NCBI GenBank assembly: GCA_902500995.1
Contig: CABVSR010000007.1
Coordinates: 62,001 to 126,000 of the forward strand
From: an uncultured Nitrospira sp.
GTDB lineage: Bacteria; Nitrospirota; Nitrospiria; Nitrospirales; Nitrospiraceae
Direction: 5' to 3'
Length of the DNA stretch: 64,000 nucleotides
Shown: piece by piece, positions 10,028-19,214 of the stretch
How the letters are laid out: every line of letters begins with the position of its first letter
Position numbering within the stretch: position 1 is the first letter of the stretch
The notes under the pieces: model-generated
What the model was told of the DNA's origin: nothing
The model's input: only the letters and a program-made list of their open reading frames with translations
Databases searched by the model: none
Translations under genes and position numbers: made by a program

Positions 10028-10696
10028 GTGTCAGAAGCTGATCAACAGAAGAAGAAGCCTCGGGTCATCATCGTAGACGATCAGGCCGTTGTTGCGGCGG
10101 GAATTCGCAAGCTGATCGAGCCGGAGTGTGAAGTGATCGCTTGTGTTGAGGACGGCCGGGTGCTTCTTGCTGAGGCGGAGAGGTTGCGGCCTGACATTAT
10201 CCTGATGGAAGTGCTGCTCCCGTCGCTCAACGGTATGGATGCGGCTCGGTACCTCGCCAGAAGAGTGCCTGAAAGCAAAATCGTTTTCTTGAGTATCGAC
10301 GGCAGGCACGTGGAGGAGGCCTTTAGGGCGGGCGCTTCGGCGTACCTCCTGAAACGTTCGCAACCATCAGAATTAACTCAGGCGATTCACGCCGTATTGA
10401 GGGGGCAGTGCTACCTTACTCCGCTTATCGCCGAAAACGTGGTGAAGAGGCGTACGAATGCGGCACAGGGCAAGCTGAGGAGTCCGGCCTTGTCTTCCCT
10501 GACCCCTCGGCAGCGAGAAGTGTTGCAGTTGATCGCGGAAGGGCGGGGGACGAAAGAAGTCGCGACCTTGCTCAATATCGCGGTCAAGACCGTCGAATTC
10601 CACAAGTTCCGCATCATGGACCAGCTGAATCTTCACTCCACCGTCGCGCTCGCAAAACATGCCATCCTTGAAGGGCTTGTCCGGCTTGAGTATTGA
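10028..10696 (+). CDS. NarL/LuxR-type response regulator with Glu at the phosphoacceptor position
   Basis: 222 residues. The receiver domain (about 10-128) keeps the acidic pair D17/D18, the conserved Ser/Thr position (S89) and lysine K109. Where the phosphorylated Asp should be, the sequence reads ILMEVLLPSLNG, with E61 (GAA, 10208-10210). The C-terminal LuxR helix-turn-helix (LTPREREVL-like, LTPRQREVLQLIAEG) is intact, so it should bind DNA. The GTG at 10028 follows GGAAGGACC at good spacing; the frame extends upstream to 9971 without such a site. It precedes the large PEP-CTERM gene in the same direction and is the natural candidate regulator of the exosortase cluster. No partner kinase is adjacent. 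An Asp-to-Glu change often mimics phosphorylation, but this is not proven here. Confidence 0.9.
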   Translation: MSEADQQKKKPRVIIVDDQAVVAAGIRKLIEPECEVIACVEDGRVLLAEAERLRPDIILMEVLLPSLNGMDAARYLARRVPESKIVFLSIDGRHVEEAFRAGASAYLLKRSQPSELTQAIHAVLRGQCYLTPLIAENVVKRRTNAAQGKLRSPALSSLTPRQREVLQLIAEGRGTKEVATLLNIAVKTVEFHKFRIMDQLNLHSTVALAKHAILEGLVRLEY

Positions 10697-10720
10697 TAGT
10701 CGCCCATCTGTTGCTCGACT

Positions 10721-10730
10721 TTGAGCTCAA
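10721..10730. promoter_or_regulatory. Perfect 10-bp palindrome upstream of PEP-CTERM gene
   Basis: TTGAGCTCAA is a perfect dyad located 116 bp before the PEP-CTERM gene start and just after the NarL-type regulator gene. NarL-family dimers bind inverted repeats, so it may be an operator. A 10-bp palindrome can also arise by chance. Confidence 0.25.
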
Positions 10731-10846
10731 GTAATCTTCCCAGTTTCCAGGCTTCCGCGTTTGAGCGTAGGGTACAGGCCGTATTCCGGCAGTGCCCCTT
10801 GTGCGAGCGAGGCCTGGCCGACCATCGCTCTGGAAGGAAGCCGACC

Positions 10847-13171
10847 ATGTTCCCTCTCAGTCCAGGTGTGTCTCTTCGAGTTCTGTGCTGGCAGTTACTG
10901 ACCTTGCTCCTGATGGCGCCTGGTGAGCTCCTCGCCATTCAGATCGCACCCAACCCAAATCCAGACGGCAATACGATCACGATCACGCCAGCCACGCCTG
11001 CTGAAAATCTCGTGCCCTTCACCAATGTGGGGGTCATCAACATTCAGCCATCCGCGTCTCTGTCCAACGCGAGCCGGTTCGAAAACTTTGGCGGGCTCTT
11101 CACTGCCGGGGCGATCACGAATGCAGGTGAATTCATCAACAACAGAGTATTCACTCTGCAGGAAGGATCACGATTCAACAACCTGACCTCCGGTCTCTAT
11201 AGCGGCTCCCAAGGTTCCGTCGGCGTCAGCGGCAGTTTTGTCAATGAAGGCGCCGTGACGCACAGCCTTGGCCACATTATCGTCGGAGAACGAGGTGAGT
11301 ACATTCAGCGACAGAGCCCAGGGTCTTCCGTAACGCCCACGACCACCACTCCTGACGCGCCGTTTACAAATCGGGGGCGTGTGCACATCGCTGCCGGTGA
11401 CTTCATTATCGACCCACTGAGTGTGCGTGCTGCGTCGGCGACGTATGATCAATCTTCCACCGGCACGACTCAGATCGACGCAAGGCTGCACAGTAACGGC
11501 GGTACGGTGCGCAACGCGGGCGCGATCACGGTCGGAGCCACCGGCCAGTATCTCCAGCAAAGTTCCAGCCCTCAATTCCTGGCCGGCAGCACCGCGAATA
11601 CCGGCAGCTTTGCCAACGCGGGCACGACGAACATCAACACCGGGGTCTTTGAGAACAGCAGAGGCTTTTCCAATACGGGAACGGTCCGTATCGGCGAAAG
11701 TGCCTCCTTTACCAATAAAGACTCCGCTTTCTATTTTCAGCCGTTCGGCGGTACGACAAAAATCGATGGGAAGTTTATCAGCAGCGGAGATGTGCAGAAC
11801 GGGGGGACGATCACCGTGAGCACAACAGGATTGTATAGTCAGGTAACTGGTAAGTCGTCGACCTCCTCTGCAGGTAATCCAGGAACCTTTACCAATGCGG
11901 GTGAAGTGCGTATTGGTCAAGGAACAGCATTTACCAATGTTATGCTTTCGATGCACCCGTCACCGTCGGGGGAGTACTTACAGCAGTCGAGCGGGACGAC
12001 AAGAGTCGACGGTATATTCGCCAACAGTGCCCGGGTGGATAACGCAGGGGCTGTGACTGTCGGGGCAGGAGGGCAGTATGTCCAAAAAGCGACCCCCGGC
12101 GGCTCCCCCACGATGGGCACCACCAATAGCGGCACTTTTAGCAACGCGGGTACGGTGCGCATCGGCGAGGGAACGGTTTTTAGCAACTTCCCAAGGCTGG
12201 AACCGGGCTCAGCAGTTCCGGTTGGCGGGCAGTATATTCAACAGGCCGGCGGTACGACGCAGCTCGATGGCACATTCTTCAACGGCGGCGGGCGTGTGAC
12301 CAACGACGGGACGATCACCGTCGGGGCGACGGGCACATACAGCCAGACACGCTCCGCTGCGCCGGTGCCGGGGACCCCGATGACGGTCAACGCCGGCAGC
12401 TTTTCCAATGCGGGATCCACGTCGATCAATGCCGGGTCCTTCGTTAATCAAGCCAACGTGGCCAACTCCGGCTCGTTTCAGATCGGTGTCAACGGCGCGG
12501 CAACGTTCACCAACCAAGGCAGCCTCGTGAATGCCGGAACATTGGAGGTGGGAACTCTCGGCCATGTGACCGGCACTGGAACCTACTCCCAAACCGTCGC
12601 GACGGCCCACACCATCGTCAACGGGACGTTCGCCCACACCGTCAGTCTTCAGGCCGGCACCTTAACCGGCGCCGGGACGATTCAGGGAGCTGTTCAGAAC
12701 AGCGGCGGCCTGCTGCTGCCCGGCAACAATGGATTGGGGATGCTCACGATTAAGGGCCAGTATGCGCAAGGACCAGGTGGGACCTTCGGCGTCAATTTGG
12801 CCGGGTTGAATCCGGGGGTCACATACGGACTGCTCGCGGTGCAGGGGACAGGAACCGCGGTGACATTGAACGGGAATCTCAAAGTCGGGCTGTTGAACGG
12901 CTTTTCTCCGTCGCTGGGCAATACCTTTGGCATCCTGACTTGCACGGGCTGCACCATCGGCGGAAGTCTGCGCGGCCTCTCCTTGCCGGCTTTGGCCTCG
13001 GGCTTGGACTGGTCGGTCCGATTCGTGGATGCGCTCGGCACGCTGCAATTGGCGGTAGTCTCGACACCTACCGCCTCTGCTCCCGAACCGGCCACGCTCG
13101 TTTTGGTTGGCTCCGGATTCGCGGGATTGCTGGCATGGAGACGGCGGAAGAGCGGGAGAACCAAACGGTGA
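10847..13171 (+). CDS. Large repetitive PEP-CTERM surface protein
   Basis: 774 residues. A signal peptide (VLCWQLLTLLLMAPGELLA) follows the ATG at 10847, which has a GGAAGG ribosome site. The body is a long run of degenerate units rich in Gly, Asn, Thr and Ser, marked by recurring phrases such as FTNAGEVRIGQG, QQSSGTTRVDG and NAGAVTVGAGGQY, as in beta-helical adhesins. It ends in a PEP-CTERM sorting tail: PEP at 746-748, a hydrophobic helix, then RRRKSGRTKR. The protein should be exported and processed by the exosortase encoded at 16465. The signal peptide and tail indicate surface or extracellular matrix location; the ligand is unknown. The repeats may vary in number between strains. Confidence 0.9.
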   Translation: MFPLSPGVSLRVLCWQLLTLLLMAPGELLAIQIAPNPNPDGNTITITPATPAENLVPFTNVGVINIQPSASLSNASRFENFGGLFTAGAITNAGEFINNRVFTLQEGSRFNNLTSGLYSGSQGSVGVSGSFVNEGAVTHSLGHIIVGERGEYIQRQSPGSSVTPTTTTPDAPFTNRGRVHIAAGDFIIDPLSVRAASATYDQSSTGTTQIDARLHSNGGTVRNAGAITVGATGQYLQQSSSPQFLAGSTANTGSFANAGTTNINTGVFENSRGFSNTGTVRIGESASFTNKDSAFYFQPFGGTTKIDGKFISSGDVQNGGTITVSTTGLYSQVTGKSSTSSAGNPGTFTNAGEVRIGQGTAFTNVMLSMHPSPSGEYLQQSSGTTRVDGIFANSARVDNAGAVTVGAGGQYVQKATPGGSPTMGTTNSGTFSNAGTVRIGEGTVFSNFPRLEPGSAVPVGGQYIQQAGGTTQLDGTFFNGGGRVTNDGTITVGATGTYSQTRSAAPVPGTPMTVNAGSFSNAGSTSINAGSFVNQANVANSGSFQIGVNGAATFTNQGSLVNAGTLEVGTLGHVTGTGTYSQTVATAHTIVNGTFAHTVSLQAGTLTGAGTIQGAVQNSGGLLLPGNNGLGMLTIKGQYAQGPGGTFGVNLAGLNPGVTYGLLAVQGTGTAVTLNGNLKVGLLNGFSPSLGNTFGILTCTGCTIGGSLRGLSLPALASGLDWSVRFVDALGTLQLAVVSTPTASAPEPATLVLVGSGFAGLLAWRRRKSGRTKR

Positions 13172-13313
13172 GGACGGAACGTCACCGGGACTATTACAAT
13201 GCAACCATTACGTTGTGTGACGCGAAAAAAGAGATTGTAACGATTACGGCCGGCGGGATTTCGGCGTAAGTACTCCATCGTGATGCGGCCCTATCGCAGA
13301 GGAGGATGACGAT

Positions 13314-14174
13314 ATGCCTACGAGATCAATGCGACGCCTGACGGTCTTCATACTCGGCCTGTGCCTGTCGGCGCCGTCGCTGGCCGGAGCCGGCTCGATC
13401 GTCTTTTCGGACTTCGGAGCGATTCTGGACACGGTCGATGCCTTTCGATCCGCCATCGGAGGCGCCAACAACGGCAATGCCGCCGGGCCCTTCACGACGG
13501 GCCGCAGAGAAATCAATTGGGATGGCGGCGGGGCCAATGCGCAGCCCTTGGTCAACATGCCCAAGGATCTGTTCTTGAATAACCGCGGCGCTTTTTACGA
13601 ACCGGCCGCCACGACCTTTTCCATCAGCGGCCAAGCCGCCCCCAATGACGCGACGCTGGCGCGGTTCGGCAACATCAATTCCACCTATCCCAACACCTTC
13701 ACTTCTTTCAGCAGCCCGCGTATTTTTGCCCCGACCAACAGCATCGTCACGGAGCAACTGTTCTTTCAGCCCGGGTCGAACAAAAATATTCCCGCCGTCA
13801 CGACGGCGTTCGGCGCCGTCTTCACCGACGTCGATCGCGCGCGGACCACGTCCATCGAATATTTCGGGGCCAACAATAAGTCACTGGGCAAGTTCTTCGT
13901 CCCTCCCGCCAACAATGGCCTGTCCTTTCTCGGGGTCAAGTTCGACGGCGGTGAGCTGATCAGCCGGGTATCGATCACCACCGGCGATACGGTGCTGGGG
14001 CCGAATGACGGAGGCGCCGTCGATGTGGTGGCCATGGACGACTTCATTTACGCCGAGCCCAAGTCCGCGGCGGCGGCAGGCGCGCCGGAACCGGGGACCT
14101 TGCTCCTGCTAGGCGGCGGCCTCGTGGGGTTGCTCTGGACCGGCAGGTCGGTGAGGCTGACGTTGCCCTCGTGA
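13314..14174 (+). CDS. PEP-CTERM exported protein
   Basis: 286 residues with a signal peptide (LTVFILGLCLSAPSLAGAG) and a C-terminal PEP-CTERM tail (PEP at 258-260, then LLLLGGGLVGLLW and a short basic end). The central domain contains TAFGAVFTDVD and SIEYFGANNKSLG followed by FLGVKFDGGE. These resemble extracellular beta-sandwich domains common in PEP-CTERM proteins, so no enzyme activity is claimed. A GAGGAGGATGACGAT ribosome site precedes the ATG. It lies 142 bp after the large PEP-CTERM gene and 46 bp before the TPR lipoprotein gene, so it is probably part of the same expression unit. Confidence 0.9.
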   Translation: MPTRSMRRLTVFILGLCLSAPSLAGAGSIVFSDFGAILDTVDAFRSAIGGANNGNAAGPFTTGRREINWDGGGANAQPLVNMPKDLFLNNRGAFYEPAATTFSISGQAAPNDATLARFGNINSTYPNTFTSFSSPRIFAPTNSIVTEQLFFQPGSNKNIPAVTTAFGAVFTDVDRARTTSIEYFGANNKSLGKFFVPPANNGLSFLGVKFDGGELISRVSITTGDTVLGPNDGGAVDVVAMDDFIYAEPKSAAAAGAPEPGTLLLLGGGLVGLLWTGRSVRLTLPS

Positions 14175-14220
14175 GGGGTGCCGCCGGCTATTTCTCCTGA
14201 GGGGCTGGAAGGACCGGCAG

Positions 14221-16425
14221 GTGGCTGAGGCATGGTCTTTATCCGTGGCTGTTATGGCAAAGTGGAGCGGGCGTTGCTGCCTTGTGGCCCTTGTGCCGCT
14301 CCTTGTTTCATGTTCCGAGCCGCCGGCCGACCGGGCCGCCCGGCACGAACATCGCGGGGATGCCTACGTTGAGCAGGAGCAGTTCCGCGAGGCGGTGATC
14401 GAGTATAAAAACGCCGCGCGGGATAGTCCCGCTCGAGCCGATCTGCACTGGAAGCTGGCCTCGGCCGCGTTACGCACCGGCGATGTGTCTGCCGCCTTCA
14501 CGGCGCTCAAGCGAGTCGTGCAACTTGACCCCCGGCACTTCGACGCGCATTGGTCGTTAGGGGATCTCTATCTGGCCGCCGGCAAAACCGGCGAAGCCGA
14601 GCAACTCGCCGAAGGCCTGCTCCTCGCGCGTCCTCAGCATCCCGCCGGATATCTGCTTCGTGCCGGCGCCTCCCTCGCCCAGGACCGGATCGCAGAGACT
14701 ATCGAATCTCTCAAACAAGCCGCTGCGCTCGATCCCACCATGCTGCGGCCCCGGATTGCCCTTGCCAATCTCTATTTCACCCGGCGCGATTTCAGGGAAG
14801 CCGGCGAGTGGTACGCGCGAGCGCTGGAAGCTGACTCAGCCTCCGTGGAGGCGCGCCTAGCCCACGGATACTTTCTGTGGGCGACGGGGTCGGTGGCGGA
14901 GGGGAAACAGGAATTTCAGAAGGCGCTGGAGATCGGCCGGGATCAGGAATTCGTCAAACTGCTGCTCGCCGAGCGGTACGTGGCGCTGGGCCGTCGCGAT
15001 GAGGCCGAACAGGAGCTTGCCGGACTCGTTACCGGCATGAATTCCCGCAAGGCCAAGAAAGCCCTCATCGAGTTGAAGCTGGCCGGCGGGCAGGTGGCGG
15101 CAGCCAAGCCCCTTGTGAACAGCCTGCTCGAGGCCGATGAGCACGATGCTCTGGGACTCTATTTCAACGGGCGCATCGCCCTCGCGGAGAATGATCTGCT
15201 GCAAGCCGTGAGTCTGTTCGAGCAATCCATCGGCCGGGATGCGGTCCTGGCCGGACCGCACCTCTACCTCGGACTGGCGCGCATGGCGCAAAACCGTGTC
15301 GATGCCGCGCAGAAAGAACTCCAGGAAGCGATCAGGTTGCAGCCGGACAACGACACAGCCCATCTGACACTCGCCAAGTTGTATCTCGTCCAGCAACAAC
15401 CCGCTGAAGCAGAAGGTCATGCCTGGCAGGCGTTACGCTCGAACCCTTCGAACCCCGAAGCGGCCCTCGTCGCCGGAGACGCGCTGACCCAAGCGAAGAA
15501 CTGGGCTAAGGCTCAAGAGGTGTACGGTGAAGTCGTCAGGCAACTTCCCGGACAGGCGGCCGGCTATGTGAAGCTGGCGGCGCTCAACCGGTTTCAAGGA
15601 AAGCCCTCCGAGGCGGTGCCGTTGTATGCTCAAGCCCTGTCGCGTGCCCCTGATGATCTGGTTATTCTGCAGCACTATCTGATGACTCTTGTGGAATCGA
15701 AGCGGGCTGAAAAGGCAGACCGCGTTCTCGGGGAGTATCTGACCAAAGCTCCGCGGGATCCAAATGTCTGGCGGCTCGCGGGCCTGCACTATGTGGCTCA
15801 GCGCCGGCTGGATCAAGCCGAGAAAGCCTTCCGGAAGGCGGCTGACTTGGCGCCGGATGCGGCCCTGGTGCACTATGAACTCGGACAATTCTATCTCCTC
15901 GAGCGCAAACTGCCCGCTGCCGAGGCGGCGTTGCAGGCTGCGTTGAAACGCGAGGAGAGCAATCCGGAGATCCATACGGCTCTGGGCATGGTGCTGGCGT
16001 CGGAGGGGAGGACCGATGCGGCCAATGGTCATTATCGCCGGGCTGTCCAGCTTGATCCGCACAATGCCGTGGCGGCGAATAATCTTGCAGCCAGCCTCAG
16101 TGAACAACAAGAGCTGGACGATGCGTTAGGATTGGCCCTGGCCGCCCTCGATCGGGCGCCTTCGAATGCAGCCATCAAAGATACGCTGGGGTGGATTTAT
16201 TACAAGAAGCACCGGTTTGAGGATGCCCATCGGCTGCTCACCGAAGCCTCGGCGGCGCTTCCGCAGCATCAGGTCGTCCGATACCACCATGCGCTGACGC
16301 TCGCTAAGGTCGGCAAGCAGGAGGAGGCGCTGGCCGAATTGAAAACAGCGCTCTCGATTCCTGGCGGTTTCCCAGAGGCTGATCGCGCGGCTCGGATGAT
16401 CGCATCGAATAAGGTTGAAGAGTGA
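14221..16425 (+). CDS. TPR-repeat lipoprotein of the PEP-CTERM system (PrsT-like)
   Basis: 734 residues. A lipobox (LVSC, Cys31) follows a hydrophobic segment, so the mature protein is lipid-anchored. Nearly the whole remainder is tandem TPR helices, for example GDAYVEQEQFREAVIEYKNAA near the N-terminus and LEVAL-like LALAALDRAPSNAAIKDTLGW near the C-terminus. PrsT-family TPR lipoproteins are genomic companions of exosortases, which fits its place directly upstream of one. The GTG at 14221 has GGAAGGACC seven bases away; an ATG at 14254 would shorten the n-region but lacks a good site. The likely role is a periplasmic scaffold for export or surface assembly (inferred). Confidence 0.88.
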   Translation: MAEAWSLSVAVMAKWSGRCCLVALVPLLVSCSEPPADRAARHEHRGDAYVEQEQFREAVIEYKNAARDSPARADLHWKLASAALRTGDVSAAFTALKRVVQLDPRHFDAHWSLGDLYLAAGKTGEAEQLAEGLLLARPQHPAGYLLRAGASLAQDRIAETIESLKQAAALDPTMLRPRIALANLYFTRRDFREAGEWYARALEADSASVEARLAHGYFLWATGSVAEGKQEFQKALEIGRDQEFVKLLLAERYVALGRRDEAEQELAGLVTGMNSRKAKKALIELKLAGGQVAAAKPLVNSLLEADEHDALGLYFNGRIALAENDLLQAVSLFEQSIGRDAVLAGPHLYLGLARMAQNRVDAAQKELQEAIRLQPDNDTAHLTLAKLYLVQQQPAEAEGHAWQALRSNPSNPEAALVAGDALTQAKNWAKAQEVYGEVVRQLPGQAAGYVKLAALNRFQGKPSEAVPLYAQALSRAPDDLVILQHYLMTLVESKRAEKADRVLGEYLTKAPRDPNVWRLAGLHYVAQRRLDQAEKAFRKAADLAPDAALVHYELGQFYLLERKLPAAEAALQAALKREESNPEIHTALGMVLASEGRTDAANGHYRRAVQLDPHNAVAANNLAASLSEQQELDDALGLALAALDRAPSNAAIKDTLGWIYYKKHRFEDAHRLLTEASAALPQHQVVRYHHALTLAKVGKQEEALAELKTALSIPGGFPEADRAARMIASNKVEE

Positions 16426-16464
16426 TCCAGCAACCGTGGCGCTGATGGTGAGTGAGGCCGGCCC

Positions 16465-18051
16465 GTGGAGAACTCGTTCGTCAATTCTTCTCAAGCTCTG
16501 GAACAAGTAGAACCAGGACGCTCTCTCGCGGGCGAGCGCGCATTCCGCTTCCGCCATGGTCAGGTCTGGCTCCGGGCATTGGGAGTCGGCATTCCTCTCG
16601 CAATCCTCTGCGCTCCCATCGCCGGCGACCTCGTCGATCTCTGGTCGAATCGATACGGCTTTTCGCACGGGTTCCTCGTGCCGCTGGTCAGTCTGTACCT
16701 GGGCTGGCTCCAATGGCCGAGGTTGCAGCAGATCCCTCCTCAGCCGGCCATCGTGGCGGGATGGCTCTGGCTGGCCTCGGCGACCGCTTTACTGCTGGCG
16801 AGCGAAGCCGCCGGGGTCATCACCACGGGAAGCGCGGCGTTCATACTGGTTCTCGCCGGGCTCGTGCTGCTGCTGTGCGGGTACACCTATCTAAAAGCCC
16901 TGGCATTTCCGCTTGCCTATTTGCTGTTCATGACGCCGGTGCTCGACGTCCTGACCGAGCCGCTGGTCTGGCCGTTTCAGCTCCTGACCGCCGGTATGTC
17001 GGCGAGTCTGTTGCAGGTGCTCGGCATTCCCGTTCTGCTGGATGAACACATCCGTCTCATTCTGCCTACTGTGACATTGGAAGTGGTGCGCGAATGTAGC
17101 GGGGCTGGATTGCTCATCGCTGTCTTGGCTATCGGATTGCCGCTCGCCTACCTCACGTTGCAAGCCTGGTGGAGCCGGATCATCTTGGTGCTGTCCTCGG
17201 TGGCCGTCGCAATTGTGGCGAATTGGGTACGCGTGGCGGTCATGGGGATATACGCGCAAGCGGGCGGCAAGGATTTGCACGGGCCCTACCACATTCTCCA
17301 GGGACTGTTCGTCGATTGGGTCGCGTTCGGGTTCTTATTTCTCGGGGCCTGGTTGCTGGGCAGATTGGAGAGGGTTGCTCCAGGCGTGACGCCACCCCCT
17401 GCGCAGCAATGGTCTCCGGGACACATTCCGCCGGTTACGGCCTCGCCTCGCGCTTGGTGGCTGGCATGCATCACCCTGACGGCGGCGGCGCTCGCATTCT
17501 ATGCGCTCGATCGCGGGGCGAGCGGACTCACGAAAGATCTGGCGACATTCCCGGCCGTGATCGGGGACTGGGTCGTGGACTCCGAGCCGAACCACGAGCC
17601 GCTCGCCCTGTTGCCGGATGCTGATCAATCTCTTGCGCGGACCTATCGCACGTTGGACGGCCGGCGCGTGCATCTGTACATCGGGTATACGAGGTCGCAA
17701 CGTCAGGGAACGGAACTGGTGGGCATGGCGACGGCTCCGCTTCATGAGAAGGCCATCGCAACGGCTGTAGCGGTGGGAGCGGGATCGCAGGCGGCGAATC
17801 GCACGAGCCTAGACCAGCGCCGCCAGTCCATTCCGGCTCTGTTTTGGTACCACGTCGATGGGACAGGCTATGCGGGCCGGTATCAGGCCAAATTGGCCAC
17901 GGTCACCCAGGCCCTTCTGCGCGGTCGCACCGATGGGGCCCTCGTGCTGCTGTCCGCCGAGCCGCGCCATGATCAGAACGCAGCGCAGTGGCGAGCGCAG
18001 GAAGAGTTTGCCGGACTGCTGGTTCCGCTCATGCGGGAGTATCTGCCATGA
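16465..18051 (+). CDS. Exosortase fused to an EpsI domain
   Basis: 528 residues. The N-terminal half is a multi-pass membrane exosortase with the catalytic set visible: Cys211 in VVRECSGAG, Arg256 in ANWVRVAVMGIY, and His276 in GPYHILQG. This transpeptidase-like enzyme cuts PEP-CTERM tails of exported proteins at the cytoplasmic membrane. After a transmembrane segment near residues 330-350, the C-terminal region (FPAVIGDWV onward) matches the EpsI/DUF3485 domain found with exopolysaccharide systems. Fused Xrt-EpsI proteins are known from exosortase A type loci. The GTG at 16465 follows GTGAGGCC. The next gene overlaps its stop by four bases, so they form an operon. The two PEP-CTERM genes upstream are the expected substrates. 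Confidence 0.92.
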   Translation: MENSFVNSSQALEQVEPGRSLAGERAFRFRHGQVWLRALGVGIPLAILCAPIAGDLVDLWSNRYGFSHGFLVPLVSLYLGWLQWPRLQQIPPQPAIVAGWLWLASATALLLASEAAGVITTGSAAFILVLAGLVLLLCGYTYLKALAFPLAYLLFMTPVLDVLTEPLVWPFQLLTAGMSASLLQVLGIPVLLDEHIRLILPTVTLEVVRECSGAGLLIAVLAIGLPLAYLTLQAWWSRIILVLSSVAVAIVANWVRVAVMGIYAQAGGKDLHGPYHILQGLFVDWVAFGFLFLGAWLLGRLERVAPGVTPPPAQQWSPGHIPPVTASPRAWWLACITLTAAALAFYALDRGASGLTKDLATFPAVIGDWVVDSEPNHEPLALLPDADQSLARTYRTLDGRRVHLYIGYTRSQRQGTELVGMATAPLHEKAIATAVAVGAGSQAANRTSLDQRRQSIPALFWYHVDGTGYAGRYQAKLATVTQALLRGRTDGALVLLSAEPRHDQNAAQWRAQEEFAGLLVPLMREYLP

Positions 18052-19169
18052 AGACGGGCGCCCCGCTGACCATCCGTTCCGCCACGTCCCTCGAAGCCTT
18101 CAAGGGATTGGCCCCAGAATGGGAGGCGTTGCTCGACAGGGTGCCGGGTCATAGCCTGTTCCTCACCTGGGACTGGTTGTACTCCTGGGCCACGCATTAT
18201 CTGGGAGACGGGCAGATCAGAATTCTTTTGGCGTTCGACGACCGCGAACGTTTGGTCGGCATTGCGCCGTTCTTCCTTCGAACGAGAAGACGAGGTGTGA
18301 TCTCGGTTCGAGAGCTGAGGTTTCTCGGCAGCGAGGCCGTCTGCTCGTCCTATCTCGATTGTCTTGCGCAGGAGCCTCACAAGCCTGCTCTGATTCAGAG
18401 TCTCTATCACTATTTGTTTACGGAGGCGCGTGGTCAGTGGGACATCCTGACCTTGTCTGATCTGCCGGCGGAATCATCCACGTTCGATCTCTTCAGCGAC
18501 CTGTTCGATCAGCCGGGCAAGGTCGGGGAGATCATTGGCACGACCTGCTGCCCGGTGATCCGGCTGCCGGGCGATGTCACGACCTATCGCGCCGGGCTCG
18601 GGCGAAACCGGCGGTATGGCCTGCAACGAAAGACGACGCGCCTGCGGAAGGCCGGGCGGTTGGAGTTCACTCGTGCCACCAGCCCCGCCGAAGTGGAGGA
18701 CGCCTTTGAGTCGGTGATCGACCTCCATCAACAGCGCTGGAACGGTCGACCGGGCGGTGGCGTGTTTGCCGATGGCCGGGCGAAACGGTTTCACCGGGAC
18801 ATCGTGCGGGTCATGAGCGAACGCGGGCGCGCCAGTATCGACAGGCTGTTGCTGGAGGGACGACCGATCGCCGGGATCTACGGATTTACGTATCGGGGTG
18901 TCTATTATTTTTATTTGCCGGGCTTCGATCCGGACGCGATTCCACAGGCCAGTCCGGGACGGCTGCTGTTGCATCACCGTATCGAGCAGGCCTTAGGCGA
19001 CGGCGAACGGATGGTGGATCTGCTGCAGGGCGCGCCGCCCTACAAGCTCGAATGGTCGAACGATGTGCGGCGATCCATCACGGTGCGCTGGTACAACCGG
19101 TCTGCGCGGGCCGTGGCGCTCAAGCTGCTGGAGAGCGGCAAACAGGCAGCCAAAATCTTGCTGCGGTAG
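18048..19169 (+). CDS. GNAT/FemAB-type transferase of the exosortase locus
   Basis: 373 residues. The C-terminal part (about 160-330) has the Acetyltransf_6 (CelD/BcsL) layout. Visible marks are RNRRYGLQRKTTRL, VIDLHQQRWNGRPGG, and YYFYLPGFDP followed by a DLLQGAPPYKLEWSND end. Such proteins, often called FemAB family, recur beside exosortase and exopolysaccharide genes and are thought to acylate or aminoacylate a cell-surface polymer. The ATG overlaps the exosortase stop (ATGA), giving translational coupling. The true donor and acceptor are unknown. Confidence 0.85.
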   Translation: MKTGAPLTIRSATSLEAFKGLAPEWEALLDRVPGHSLFLTWDWLYSWATHYLGDGQIRILLAFDDRERLVGIAPFFLRTRRRGVISVRELRFLGSEAVCSSYLDCLAQEPHKPALIQSLYHYLFTEARGQWDILTLSDLPAESSTFDLFSDLFDQPGKVGEIIGTTCCPVIRLPGDVTTYRAGLGRNRRYGLQRKTTRLRKAGRLEFTRATSPAEVEDAFESVIDLHQQRWNGRPGGGVFADGRAKRFHRDIVRVMSERGRASIDRLLLEGRPIAGIYGFTYRGVYYFYLPGFDPDAIPQASPGRLLLHHRIEQALGDGERMVDLLQGAPPYKLEWSNDVRRSITVRWYNRSARAVALKLLESGKQAAKILLR

Positions 19170-19214
19170 CGCGGCGAGAAGCCGGTACACGTTCGTGACA
19201 AGGAGGCGCCGGTT

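Noticed and set aside
11168-11956. A 262-codon open frame on the minus strand
   Set aside because: It is antisense to the repetitive PEP-CTERM gene; the frame is long because the repeats have few stop codons in that phase, and the product shows no domain.
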